From NCBI GenBank assembly GCA_013399115.1, contig VXAA01003843.1, positions 1,398,830 through 1,462,829 on the forward strand: a stretch of DNA of 64,000 bases, written 5' to 3'. Shown in pieces: positions 23,526-35,939 of the stretch. Source of the stretch: Anseranas semipalmata (Eukaryota > Chordata > Aves > Anseriformes > Anseranatidae). The notes under the pieces are model-generated. The model was not told where the DNA came from and searched no databases. It was given only the letters and a program-made list of their open reading frames with translations. A program made the translations under genes and the position numbers. How positions within the stretch are numbered: the first letter of the stretch is position 1; each line of letters opens with the position of its first letter.

Positions 23526-26500
23526 AAGCAACAGAGAAAATTACGCGTATCCAGAACTTTGTGTATCAGTTATAAAATAAAAAAATAATTCCATGGGAAT
23601 AAAAAATATGCATATTGCAATTTTAATGAGTCATTTAATCTCCTTCCCTCCAAGCTGGTTTCCTCTAAGTAGATCAAGTAGCATTGACTGTACAGTAAAC
23701 ACATCTCTTCCGTTGGTAAACAATTTGTATGAATTACTTGTAAATGCACATTAAGCTTTAGAAATGCTCCTTCCATCTACATGGCACTCATCCTTGATCA
23801 GAGACAGTCAAGCTATTTGAAACAGAGTTGACCTGTTATGTATATGAGATTTAAACCCACAGATTTTAACTGTTACTTTGATAAAATGGTTTATAGGTGG
23901 CAAAATAAGTTAAATAAGAGGTAAAAAATAACTTTCCCGAAGATTTAGAAAATAAGCTGTGGCTTTATAGTTTGCATACATCAGGTGGTCAGCGAGTAGA
24001 TCTGCTGTCACCAAGCAGGCCGCGTACCTGTCTGATGTGTGCTGGTTTGTCAGTGGAAGGGAGCACTTGGGACTACACCAGATCTAGGGAGGAAAAGAAG
24101 GAATGGTCTTGCAGGAATGAAGTGTCTGCTTCTTTCGTTTCATATGGCATTCGCACTTCCTTTCGTGGCTTATCCTACTGTGTGTAGGATACCTGAGCAT
24201 CTTCCATAGTATGTTGTTAATGTGACTACCGTCTGCTGCATGATGGTGTCTGTTATCCTCTTCCCAGGGGGAGAAATCAGTGATGTGAAGTGTCTTGGTT
24301 GTGTTTGTCCTTGTTAAATGCACGTCACTGCACATTTATGTTAGAAAAGGAGTAATGGGAAAAGTGGTCAAAACAGGAGGGAGTGAGCCTTGTGGTGATG
24401 CTACGTTCCTACGGGAATTTCCTTCATGGCGTCTGTCTCTGACAGACTTCTGTCTCCAGAGCGGATGAACTCTAGCCTGTACTGCAGAGCACTCCACCAT
24501 GCCCGAGGAATGAAGATGACCACAGCCCTTCTCACAGAGCTAGGTATTTTAGACATTCACAGTGCAAGCTGTGGATGGTCTGAAGCAAGTATTGAGACTT
24601 GGACCTCCAGTGATGCAATGCATGTTTCTCACTTAAACATCGCACTGATGTGTTCATGCATGCACACATGGAGGGGGTAGTTTACCATTACAGTACCATG
24701 GATGTTTGAACTATCATTGCTCAGTAAGTGCCTGTATATTTTTCAGCATACCAGTGGCTTGCAAGTATCTTCACGCTGTGGTTCGTTGCCATGAAAGAGC
24801 TGATTTAGCTGTTCAGAAGTTGATGCAGTCCTTGATGAAGGTGGGAGGACTGACTTTATTCAACAGCAACCATTTGGGAGGTGGGGGAGTCATGAAATGG
24901 CAAACTTCAAATTTTAAAAACAAATGAAAAAAACACAATCCAGTTGTAATGCTGAGTAACACATATAGTGTTTGAATTATTGATTTGTATACTACTGGTC
25001 CTTTTTTTTGGTTGTTTTTAGCTAGTATTGTTGGTGTGCTACAGCTTCTGTTTTAAACCAGGTTCCTAAAAATTCTTCCGTCAAACAGAGGTTGCCTTTG
25101 TGGTGTGAACTGGTAAGTTTGGAGCTGCTAGCTTGTGCTCAGTGCAGCTCCAGAGTTTAATTCTCAAACACAAAATACCCTGTTGAGATCTTTCCAAACC
25201 CATACCTTTAAAAGGGGGTTTCTAGACCTCATTTTATGCATTGAATGAACTGGCTTTTTTGTAATGTGAAAGGTGATCAATAGGAGGGAGCCTGAACAGG
25301 AGACTAGCTAAAGCTGGGTAACTCTTTAAGCCTTGGAGTGCTCTCCTCCACATTGTTTACAGATGATAAGCTGGTCTTTGGCTTAGAGGTTTGTTTCTTG
25401 GCTTTTATTTTGTTCTGAAATCCTTAATAGTATACAGGACCTATTTTTTTGAGGTAGTTGAAGTGAGAAATGTCACTTAGCAACTTCCTTTGTGCTGCTG
25501 GACATCTGAAGAGAGCGGAGAGTGCGGGAGCCATGCTGTCATGGCCCCTGGTTGAACTCTGAGGCAACACTTCCCTATATGACGCAATAGGATAACTTTT
25601 CTTATGCTGCACAAGTAATGCAGCATTTTTCCCCTTTCAGCCCACTGTACTTCTCACTGCTCATGTTTGTAGCGAGTTACTCAATCATTCTTGTCTGTAA
25701 ATAAAAATGAGTATATGTACCATGTGAGAATTTGTATGTAGTCCTTTGATGTGAACAAAAGGCTGCTTTCCCATGCCTAGTCATCCATCTCCTATGTAAA
25801 TAATTCTGATTGCCAAAATGTTACTGTTGAATTTTATAAGCCATTTGTGAGCAGAAGGAGAATGCATGCTTATTGCAGAATGTTTTCCCATCGTATTCAT
25901 TTGATACAACATTTAAAGGAAATATTCAAAAATATGCTTTAAAGAACTTAAAGTACAAATCACACAAATCATAAAAAATGCAAATAAAGTATATTAGACA
26001 CTTTTTTTTTTTTAAGATGACAGTATGTTACATGTGAAACTGAGGGGAAAATGTGGCTGTAGCCAAGGCTTTCCTTTCTTTGGCTCAGTGGGTAGTTGGT
26101 TAATTTTGGTTGGATTCTGGTGCAGCTCTCAATTCACCTAGCTCAACGTGCTCTGAATGATTTGGTGTGTTTTCAAACTGTGTCCAAGGTTCTTGGGTAA
26201 AATTTCCGTGGATGATACCTGGGCTCCTGCACATCTTCCAAATTGAACATCCCCCTACCAGCCATCACAGCTTTACTGTAATGTTCTCTGTTAACAGGCA
26301 GGCACACTGTACTCTGCTCAGGAGCCTGTAATTAGGAGAAAGTAAATGGGGCTAGAATATAGAGTAAATGAAATTTCAGAGGCCAAAATCTCCATTTTTA
26401 TGTTGAGCTGTCAGTATACTTCAATGTGTTTGTGGTGCACTTCCCTATAAAGTAAGGACCTGAACCAAATTCTTCTGCTCGATTCCACTTCTTGAATTTG

Positions 26501-28619
26501 CATTTGGAATGATGGCTTCACATGTTTCTCCTGTCAGCAGTTTTCCAGTCCAAAACCTTTTAAACTTTCAAAAAAATTGGAGATGTGGATCCTGGTTTGA
26601 AGTTTCAGTATGGGGCTGTTTTCTGGGTGGTTCGTGTTTGTTTTGAAATCATAGTTACCTAGCTCTCTCTCCACTCTGAGAGGAGACCGCTTTTCTTTCA
26701 CGACCTTCTAACTTCAGAGCTGAAATAGATTAGCAGATTCCAGGAAACCCCGAGGGTGGTAAAACCAGACCTTTCAATAATCTGATTCCAACTGTAGCAA
26801 GAACTGGGCATTCAAACTGGCACTAGTGTAAGATGATACCACCACCCTTAGCTGCGGAGTGGCTTTGGATACTGTGCAGGCATTTGACCTGGTAGGACTC
26901 TTCTGCCCATTTCTGTAGGCCATCAGTGGAGCAACATGCCTGCTTACTGCTTTGCCTGGGTCTCTCATGAGGGGATGCTGCAAACTGTTGACCAAATGAC
27001 TCCAGATGTGCACACTCATCTCAGCATCAGCATCCAAAGCCAATCTGATTGCTCAGATATCTCTTTCATGAGTGGGTGGTATGATGCCAATGAGATTGAG
27101 ACATTTTCCTTTCTCTCTAGAAATCCACTCTCTCCAGGCACTGTTAGCAGTGTAGTTTCCTGTATTACTCATATACGTTTCTTTAACGCTAAAAACGCTG
27201 CTGATCTTTGTGCCTGGTTTTGATTCTTTTTAAGAAACTAGACTGTTTTTGGATCCCCTTCTGTTATTCCCTCCCATAATGAATTGTCAAAAAGACTTAC
27301 TTATTCTGCATAGATAAGGTCTGACTGCAGCACTGGGAAATTTTAGCAATGTTCTGCTTTCTATCCAGTTTTATATCTAAATTGACTAAGAGATACAGAA
27401 ATCAGATTGTGACTTCTTTCAAGTGATACAGTGAGCAGCTCATTTCAGATGAGATCCCAAGAGGATACTTGTGGTTCCCAGCCCTCTTCTGTAACCTCCA
27501 GACCGCATTGTCTCCCTAATGCATGGTGCAATGAGTTCAGTCTGAACATTAAATTACAGCTGTGGCCATGTTGTAAGAGTTCCCTGGGCTCCCATATTTG
27601 CTGTAACTTGAACTTTCCAGATGAGTTCCTCACTGTGGTTTCTACAGCCTTCCCTACTGGCCATGCCCATCACAGTGGGGCACAGTGTATCTACAGAGAG
27701 TTTCTAGGGCCACAGCAACTCAGTTGCCTGTTCTCACATTGTCTACCCAACAAAGTAAAATCTGTTTCTTTGGTCCTAAATGAGGGTGGCAAGTCATTGT
27801 AGTGATTTATTTCATTTATCCTGGCTTTGTCAGTCATCAAAGTCATTCAACATAAGCAAGTTTATGGTGGACTGGAGCCCTCAGAACAGTTTTATGTGAA
27901 CCCCTCTGGGGGGGGAGCTCTGTAATCATGCTACAGGGAAGGTGATGGTGAGAGAGAGAAACTTAAGACTAGAGGAAGCCCTCTGTTGAGGGAGACTGCA
28001 CATAAATAGGAAATGTCTTTGGATGTCTCTGTGGCCCTGCAATCCTTCCTGTTAGTTGTAATAAGCATTAGATGGGAAAGTGCCTCTGTAGGTCACCTGG
28101 AGTGACCATACCCATATGAGCCTCCAAGGGAAGGCTTCCTCTGATGTGTCATGTTCCCTCTTGTGAACTGGCAAGGACTGGGAAATCCAGCTACTTGTGG
28201 GTGCTCTGTACTGCCTGTATTATTATTATTTTTTTTTTAAACTCGCTTTCGTAAGCAGAAGAGAAACATTGCAGCTTGGATTTTCAAATGTTCCTCTGAA
28301 TTTCTGTAGCTTGCAAACCACTGAAAATGGTCTCCTGGTTTGTAAGTGATAAGAATAATGTTTAAAAGTTCATGTCTATGTGGAAGAAGGGTAGATTCAA
28401 ATCTGAGCTGTCCTATTACAAAATGGAACTATGTACCAGCTATGTGTTGCGGATGTGGAAGTCTTTAGTACTGCTTGTTACTCCTGGAATAAAATGAGTA
28501 TAGAGCTAATGAGCAGAATAGCAAAAATAGGACAGTTATTTAAATCTATGTTATTTTAATTATACGCACCCGAAACATCCCTAAAACAAAGATTCTTGGA
28601 CAGACTGCTTATTGGGGCA
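23526..28619. other. unique sequence, nothing recognised
   Basis: No gene is recognised. A TCF/LEF-like motif pair lies at 25743-25762. Overlapping frames around 26774-27223 and 27431-27802 have no recognisable domains. A faint CR1-tail-like phrase at 28075-28110 is too weak to call. Confidence 0.55.
25743..25762. promoter_or_regulatory. inverted TCF/SOX-type motif pair (candidate)
   Basis: CCTTTGAT (25743-25750) fits the TCF/LEF core. ACAAAAGG (25755-25762) is the opposite-strand form of a CCTTTTGT HMG-box site. They face each other four bases apart. The match is exact in sequence; the binding is inferred. Confidence 0.25.
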
Positions 28620-28865
28620 GTGGTGCCACCGTTAGGCATGTGCCGCAATGGCCCATCTGGTGGCTCGAGAGCTGGTTTGTGACTGTGGGCCACCGCCCAA
28701 AGGCACCGCTGGCAAGTTACGTGGCTCCTACAGGCCTTGCTGTGAGGTGGAGCTCCCTGACCTCGGGGCTCCGTGGCTGTGTAGCACTTGGGTCTTGTGG
28801 CAGTCGGAGACGAGGGTTCAGAACTACCTTAGCTAGTGATAGCAAATGTGGGACAATTTCAAATG
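28620..28865. other. CpG/GC-rich block next to a CR1 tail
   Basis: Ten CpG fall within roughly 190 bp (28629-28812) in a region where CpG is otherwise scarce. The two overlapping plus frames (28640-28882, 28648-28836) are not recognised. The block ends where the CR1 3' end begins at 28866. It could be a young unclassified repeat or a small unmethylated element. Confidence 0.4.
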
Positions 28866-28945
28866 TCATAGAATCGGAGTAAGTTGGATTGGAAGGGATT
28901 TCTGGAGGCCATCTGGTTCAACTCCAGCCTCAAAGCTAGAGCCTT
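28866..28945 (-). mobile_element. CR1 LINE 3'-end fragment
   Basis: 'tcatagaatcggagtaagtt', then 'ggaagggatttctggaggcc' and 'atctggttcaactcc' is the reverse-complemented terminal part of a CR1 LINE. The fragment is about 80 bp, so the element lies on the minus strand and is severely 5'-truncated. It carries no coding sequence. Confidence 0.8.
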
Positions 28946-31093
28946 AATTTTTTTAGTCAAAGATGGTGGTATGTCTCCTCCCTTTCTTTCCTCTCCGAAG
29001 CGTTTTGGGTTTATATGTGGCTGTGATGTGAGGACCAGCAAAGCTGTATTGCTCAGAGGGCCTCCTGGGCTCCTCCTGCCTTCTGTGTCCCTCTATTATC
29101 AGAAGAGCCAGGCACTGGTCACTAGAGGGGATGTGGTCAGCTCCTGGATGCAGGGCTGTAGGCTGGCTGCCCGCCGCTCACCACCTCAGAGGCTTGCACT
29201 GTGCTTGGGAAGTGATTAAATGCCTTTCCTTCCCGACACGTGATCACCTTATTCACTTGCCGTTAAAAGACTGATGTCCTTGTCTTTGTCTTGTAGTCCT
29301 ATTAACGCACACAGAATGTCGGCAGGAAACCAACTCAAACAGTGAACATACTTCTGCTGTTTATAAGCGGTTCTATAGCCCTGGTCGTCTCTAATAAGAA
29401 TCATCATGACTGTGGGTGATGACCTTTGCAACTTGTGATTTAAAAAAAAATAAAAAATATAAAAAAAATCTACATTTATATACTGTTTCCTGGAATCAAT
29501 TGGCGTGTGCTCTCAAAGAAACTGAGATAAACTATGATTCTGTACAGGGGGGAAAAAAAGATCTCAGCTAGTCAGCCATAAAACTCCTACAGAAATACCT
29601 CCAGTTCAAGTTTATGTGGATGAAAGATTGATACTGGGGCCACATTCTACTCTTCATTGCATTGGAGAAAACCTGTTGCAGCCTCACTGATTTCTTACAG
29701 AAATTTCTTATAGCAATCAGTAGAGTAAGTAGAAACGGCCTGCTGTGCAAGGCTGTATTGCAGAATCTTCCCCTTTCCTCAGTAAAGTCATTGAAACTCC
29801 TTTCAGTTTATCCTGGAAGGAAAATAGGTCTGTCTTCATGTTACTTTACTTGATGGCTTATTAATCTTAAATGGTGAAGTTTAAATTTTTAGTTGATTTC
29901 CTTTTCTAACTTTTTCATGACCAAATAGAACAGAATTGTCTTTCTTCTGCTGAGCCTAAAAACCATCTCAGTCTCCTCCAACATAGACTCCAAAAATAGT
30001 TCAGCTTTTTTATGCAGAACTGGGAGGAAAATGAGCTTCAAGCTAAATGTGAATAACTTATTCCATCAGATGAATATAAGTCATTTTCCCTGACATGACA
30101 CCATTTTGTGCTCTTAGTTCTACATTTCTTTAGTTTCCCTTTTCTTGTTCTTTCCCTTCACGTCTTCTGTCTAATGGAAATTGTAAAGATGCATTGGAAT
30201 GAAAAAAACCTCATAGCAAAACAAAAGCAACCCCTCTGCCCCTTCCCCCCCAAAAAAAACCTGCAGCTAATTATATCCCTAAATGCTCCTGATGAGTAAA
30301 CTCGGAGCCAGAATTAATCTTTTCATGCGAAGATGAAAAGTTCCCACACTGAGTGCTAAGTGTCATTTCTGTGTCTGATGTCACACCGCAAACATCTATT
30401 TTGTGCAGTCTGGATTATGACCACATTCCTTTAGTCACTATCTTTTTTTTTCCCCCCATCCGTTTAGCTCAGGATTGGCATTGAGGCAGAATAGTTCACC
30501 AGCTCATTTGACTCCTGTGGTCTCATGTTTGCCAGCAGCTGACCTACTTGGCTTGTGCATAGGTTGCCCAGGATTTTAGAGGTCTGCCAGCCAAATGTTA
30601 TTAAATTCCTAAAACTGGAAAAGGTTTAGAGAATCCTGCCTAGTGTGGGTGAGCCCTTCCATAGCTTAACCATAAATACACCTTTTGGATTTATCTTCCT
30701 TAAATTTGGTCTCTTAAACCATAGCATACATTGTTATAATGTGACTGTGTAGTGTGCTATAAATCATAATTTAAAAAAAAAAAAGTGAAAACAAAAACCT
30801 CAGTAACTGGAAAAAATGTACAAAATTTCAGGCATCTTTATTCCATCTCCTGTACTTACAGGTTTTCCTTTAACTTATCAACACTTGGCTAATAAAAGAT
30901 ATCATCTCTTCCCACACCCTCCCTTGCGCAGATCCTTGCTTGGGCTATGAGGGTATCAACAGTTTTAGTACTGCAGCCATCTGGTTGTCCTTATTATAGT
31001 CTTCAGTATATCATTACATACCTCTATATAATGTTGTAGTTATTGAAACTACTCTGTTTACCAAAATCAAATTTTCACCGAGAGCAAGGCATT
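28946..31093. other. unique sequence, nothing recognised
   Basis: AT-leaning unique sequence, including short A-rich tracts near 29440-29470 and 30770-30790 and a small hairpin at 30319-30340. No gene signal. Confidence 0.55.
30319..30340. repeat. short perfect hairpin
   Basis: CTTTTCAT, loop GCGAAG, ATGAAAAG: an 8-bp perfect stem with a 6-nt loop. It is too short for a microRNA precursor and lacks a following T-run that would suggest a terminator-like role. Confidence 0.6.
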
Positions 31094-31163
31094 TTGGTGT
31101 AAACATCATAGTTTCTTGAGCACTCTCTTCTGTTCCACTGGAGCCTCTCGATGTTTACACCAA
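31094..31163. promoter_or_regulatory. 14-bp perfect inverted repeat with paired forkhead motifs
   Basis: TTGGTGTAAACATC (31094-31107) and its exact reverse complement GATGTTTACACCAA (31150-31163) are separated by 42 bp. Each arm contains the forkhead core GTAAACA/TGTTTAC, so two FOX-type sites face each other. This could be a regulatory pair or a remnant of a small palindromic transposon. The repeat is directly visible; its role is inferred. Confidence 0.4.
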
Positions 31164-31633
31164 GGAGGCAGAAGCTGTACCATTTAGTCCACAGTAAGTA
31201 TAATATGAGCTTGTCTGTTAGCCCGCTCCTAGAATGGGAAGGAGTTGCCTCCATTTTCCTCCTTCTTGTTCATTTAAATAATTTAGCTTTTTTGGAATGC
31301 TAGAAAGCAGGAACAGAATCAATATTTATTGTTTCTTAAACAATTTGACAGTGAAATAAAGGAGCAGAGACATTTCTGTCTCTGCAGTTCTAACCCGTCC
31401 CTACAGCCAAGCTAAAAGATAGGTAAATATTACAATAACGAAGTTCTCGTTTTCAAGGCTGAGCAGGCTAAACCACGGCACAGAAATGGATTCGGTCAAG
31501 CTGGCAGCACATTGTTTGGGGGTAGAAGAAAAGCCTTGTAGTATCCCTGGCAATGCTTTGTGTACAAACAAATAATCATGATCTTCAGAGAATACGTATC
31601 TGTCCGCTGTTTTAGTTCAGGCCCCTCTCCAGA

Positions 31634-31790
31634 TCGAGATCCCAAGTGGAGCATTATCGTAACTTGAATCACTGTTTCCTCGCGGGTGCACGTTTCACAC
31701 ACTGTCCTGCTGTGGCTGGGAATGCGCGAGGCTTGCGTCACCGCCAAGATCGCTGTTATATAAGCGATATCCTAAGGAGAGGCCGTGGCA
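31634..31790 (+). promoter_or_regulatory. CpG-rich patch with TATA box and CRE/AP-1-like site (candidate promoter)
   Basis: Twelve CpG lie within about 155 bp in an otherwise CpG-poor region. TGCGTCA (31734-31740), a variant CRE/AP-1 site, lies 15 bp upstream of TTATATAAG (31756-31764), a good TATA box on the plus strand. No recognised exon or open frame follows downstream. It may be an alternative promoter, an enhancer RNA start, or an old LTR promoter. The arrangement may also be chance. Confidence 0.3.
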
Positions 31791-33239
31791 ATAACACATC
31801 CCTCTCAGGGAAGATGTCTGTGAAAGCCTGACTTTGACCTAGAAAAGATGCTGATAGGAGGAGTTGTTTACGGCATGGCTTCACTGAATTAGGAGTCTGA
31901 ATGCTGGTAAAGTTTTACAAGAGAACAAAACTTACAGGAATACAGCAAAGGTGATGGGTCTTGTGTATCCCTTGGCCAGAAGCTACTGGTACTAATAATT
32001 CTTAAGAAAACAAACAAATCTCCGGCTTTTGAGGCAAGGCTTGGTCTCTGGGTTTGTGAGTTCTTACAAAATCAATAGAACCAGAGCTTTGCCTGAGAGA
32101 TCAATATAAGTTACTGCTATTTGGTGTTCAGAGTAAAAATATTGTAACAAATCACAACTTGGTGACAGAACTGGTCTGAGGAAGAGGAAGAAAAAATGCA
32201 TGCACAGCTTACAGAATCTTTCTACTGAATTTATAAGTTTTTCCTTAGAGTTTGAAACCTGGGAAAAATTCAGGCTGTTCTCGTATGCCTGAGTTGAGAC
32301 TTTGTTTTGGAATTTGATTGTCTCAGGCCCCTTTCAGAGAAAGAAATTATGCCATAACTTAGGAAACGTGGGTGCATCAAGCTTTTAATAACTATGCAGT
32401 GATGTGGCTCAGTATGGAGACTATTTTTTGAGTTTGCACTGATTTTGGGGGGGGTGGTATTAAGAATCTCTCATCACGGTGCCCGTATTGCTTCCCCTGC
32501 CCATGAAGATAGCATGCATCATTCCATGTTGGTTAGGGTTTTTCCTTCCTTGTATGTTTTCAATTTGAACTGAATTGTGAAATAAGGACCAAGCTTATCT
32601 GAATATGGACTTTATTATCTGCTTTTATCTATCGAAAGGCAAATTTTAAATTACCTTAGAGTGGCTCCCAATTTCTCCAGCTGCCCTATCCTCCTCCTTC
32701 TGACTGGGGGCATCACTTGCTCCCTGTGGTCTTTCTCGGTGAAATTCTATTCATTAATTCTGTCATCCTTGCCTTTAATAACAATAATAGGTTATTTTGC
32801 TTGCAAGCAGTTTCAGGCTAGTAATTCAAAGAGACTTGCGCCTTAACCCAACTTGCATGTCCCAGGCTTCATCTCTGCAGCTCTCTCCACCTTTTTCTTG
32901 TTAGTGTCCTCTGATGATAATGTTATATGAGGCCTATGAAACTAGATGATTATTCAAAACTTTTCTGGGATAAAACTTTCTGCAGATTTGGCAACAGTTG
33001 AGCATCTTGTGGGTCACACCAGTCCCGGGTAGATAGATAAATGCCAGAGTTCCTATGCATATTGTTTTGAGATGTAAAGCACAGATCTTCTAATATGAAG
33101 CAAACATCTTTCTTGCTTTTTCTTTCTGTTGTTTGAAATTCCTTTTTGGCACAGTGTATACATACTTCTTTTGGCCACATAGCAATGCAGCTGAAAAAAT
33201 TGTCACAAAGTTCAGCAAAGGGAAAGTGAGAGCCAGGGC
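31791..33239. other. unique sequence, nothing recognised
   Basis: No supported feature. There is a short G-run near 32446-32455. Confidence 0.55.
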
Positions 33240-34260
33240 TGAGTCATTGCGTGTATGAGAGCTGGGAGGAGAGAGAATTGGACTGTACTGACAAAGATTC
33301 AGAAAATGCTGAGGAAGAATCTATCCCAGAGGATGCTGGCAAGCTATCAAGAAACAAAACAAGAAACAAAATAAACCACGGCTCCACAAAGGGATGGAAA
33401 CCACCCCCCACAAAGTCAGCCAAAGAACTTTCCATCACAACATCAACATCAGTCCAACTCTCTCTAGTTTTCCCAAGATGAGGCAACCACAGCATTGACA
33501 CTCATAGCAGATCCTTTAAAATATTGATCCAGCAGGTATTTAATGTTGGGCTGTTCGCATGAGCTGATACACATGTGCTGTTCAGCAGACACTTGGAGTG
33601 GCTGTGGCAAAATGTCACGTGTCAGGGGGCAGTGTGCCCAGCAAGGGAAGGGGAGCCAGGGGTGACAGTGCAGCAGGCAAGCAGCAGCCTCTGTGGCAAG
33701 GATCCGGTCCCACAGCACCTGAACGAGGGATTTGCGGGTCTGGTGAGAACAGCCAGCTCTAGCCAAGAGTCTGGTGATCATCAGACAAATCCATGGTGAC
33801 AAGGCAGGTCCAAGGTCACATGTGGAAGTCAAGTCAACAAGGCAAAGTGAAGGTTCAGCAAGGTACAAAGCCAGGTACAGCGTACCTATCGTGTAATTCA
33901 GAGAAGGACCAAATGCATCTCTCAATGCAGTGGACAAAGGGTATGTGAGTGGACAGCCCAGATGAGACTGCACAGCGTTGCTTCTCACACTTTCACTGTT
34001 CTTACAGAAGTCTGATCCAAGGTTACGCAGCTGTGTGGTATCGGCAGACTTTGAATATGAACAAATGAACCCTTAAAGAAGGAAGAGGTTGCGGCAGAGG
34101 ATTGTAGAGGAAGGTGACTATGGAGCATTCAGGTAACTAGGGCCTGTTGGTCCACTCCAGACCTGCAGACCCTGAGAGCAGAGGAGGAAAGGGACACGGT
34201 AGGTCCAGGACTGCAGGCAGGGGTGTGCTGGAGTAGCTGGAGGAGTTGCAGGGACTATCT
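33240..34260. other. unclassified block with the longest open frame
   Basis: This purine-rich block contains the longest open frame of the window, 33464-33988 on the minus strand (174 codons). It also holds an acidic, lysine-rich plus frame at 33251-33481. Neither matches a family I know, and the long minus frame reads as low-information sequence rich in leucine, serine and cysteine. Phrases such as 'gaaggttcagcaaggtacaa' look like dispersed-repeat sequence. An old retroelement or hAT-type relic is possible but unproven. Confidence 0.35.
33618..33636 (+). promoter_or_regulatory. CTCF-like motif (candidate)
   Basis: CAGGGGGCAGTG (33623-33634) resembles the core of the CTCF consensus, with weaker agreement upstream. 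This is a motif match by eye only. Confidence 0.2.
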
Positions 34261-35559
34261 CTGTGCACCCTTTCAGTTCTGTTGCTCAGGAGCTGGTCCA
34301 TGGCTGTCAGTGGGATCCGTGTTACTGAGAAAACAAGGCGTAAGACTGTGAACTGTTCTGTTTTTGTTTGTTTGTTTGTTTTAAGCAAGAGCAGCCCCAG
34401 GAAGAAATCTCAACCTGCATTGCCTGTGGCAACCAGTCTGCTCCAGAGGTCATGCACCTGAGAGGTTAATCAGGGCAGACCCTCGCTTCCTACTCTTCTT
34501 TTAAAATGCTATCACATCACTTCTCTTAAAAATGAGATGTTAATAAACATCTTTACCATCACTTCATTTTTAGAGGCAGTTAGCTAAAGCTATGCTGCAC
34601 CTCAAGACATCTGTGCGTCATGTAATCAACTGAAAGAGATACAGATTTCTCAAGGCTGCAGAGTAACTTTATTCCTGTAACAACCTGCATAAATTCTCAA
34701 GGTAGGGTGGCCTTTTGGCCTCCTGCTGTCCTTGTAAGTATTTGTGCTATAGGCACCTCTTTACATCCACACATAGAGATGTAGTCACACCTAATTAGCT
34801 CCCTGTCTCAAATGGTAGGACCTTCTGAGTGTCTTCAAAGGAAGACACAAGAAACCCTCTAGTGGATTGCTATAATATGGTTTTATTTATCAAGCAAGTT
34901 CATTTCTTGTCTGTTACTTTTTGCACAAACTTTCCATTGCTTTAAAAAAACAAACAAAACTCTTCTTATACTTTGGAGTATGTATTTCAAATTGTATGCC
35001 TGAAAGCCAGGTTCATAAACTCATTAATAATTGTCTTATTTTTATGTCCTTTTCAAATTTACGTATGCTGTGATGTACCTGCTAGACTATTCTTGACTAT
35101 GTCAGATAGCTGATGAAACTGAGCTCCACTCTATCATACCCTGGACAATTTAGATAATCAACGGAGATATTAGGAGTCAGGACTGGACAGGATTAGGGGG
35201 AATTTCCTTTCTGATAATCGTGTACTTGTGGATCAATGCCTGTGAGTCACGTCGAAGACTTTGTCCTCGTATCAGTGAATTTAATTCTGGTTTCTGTTTA
35301 CTTACGGTTATTGTTCAGCTGGGGTTGAATTTCTTTTTTCTAATGGATACATTTTTAATTCAAAAAAAAAATCAAGAGCAATGTCTTAGCAAAGTGCATC
35401 AATTTTTATATTTACGCTTCAGGGTGTCTTTAACAAAATAAAGTTTTGAAAAAATTTCCCCTTATTGGAGCTCAGTGTCACTCTACTAGATTGAATGTTG
35501 CTTTGATTATTAGTTTCTCCCCCTCCCTGGTGATTTTTCCCTCAAGGATATTGCATTCA
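34261..35559. other. unique sequence, nothing recognised
   Basis: Contains a (TTTG)n microsatellite at 34362-34382. Otherwise unique sequence with no gene signal. Confidence 0.55.
34362..34382. repeat. (TTTG)n microsatellite
   Basis: About four TTTG units following a T5 run. Confidence 0.85.
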
Positions 35560-35890
35560 ATTATATATGGCAGTAACTGTTCATTAGCAGCTCCACTAGA
35601 GTTGCTTCTTGAGCTGCGCCAAGCCAAGCTCGTGTATTTTCAGGACAGGGGTCAGAACATCCTCTCCCCTGTGTGCTCCAGAACGAGTTGTTCCAAGAAA
35701 CGATTCTCTAAAGGTCAAACTTTCTGACATAAGATGGGTTTAGAAGCAAGCAGTGGAAATCCTACATTATAATCTTATTAGATTTTTGTTGTCCCTTTTA
35801 TCTCCCTGCCTGTTGTGTTCAGTCGTGTTCATTGTAGAGATCACTAGCATGTCGCTCTTAGAGGTATTGCAGTCTTCTGAAAACTGAAAT
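35560..35890 (-). mobile_element. possible old LINE endonuclease relic
   Basis: The plus strand reads like the reverse complement of a LINE endonuclease segment: 'tgctccagaacgagttgttc' followed by 'caagaaacgat', then 'ggaaatcctacattataatc' and 'tgtcccttttatctccctgc'. These resemble phrases around the GDFN motif in old amniote CR1-type LINEs. The similarity is weak and interrupted. A chance T-rich stretch is a real alternative. Confidence 0.28.
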
Positions 35891-35939
35891 CTGTAGATTT
35901 CATTGTATGGTCCTGGCTGCACAAAATTCCGACAAGTTC

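Noticed and set aside
28075..28110. Very degraded CR1 tail ('gggaaagtgcctctgtaggt')
   Set aside because: Only a short partial resemblance without the following CR1 phrases.
28640..28815. tRNA-like SINE head (TGGCTCGAGAGCTGG ... GGGTTCAGAACTA)
   Set aside because: The A- and B-box-like words are about 145 bp apart, far more than in a tRNA or tRNA-derived SINE.
30319..30340. Hairpin as microRNA precursor
   Set aside because: The stem is only 8 bp; a precursor needs a much longer duplex.
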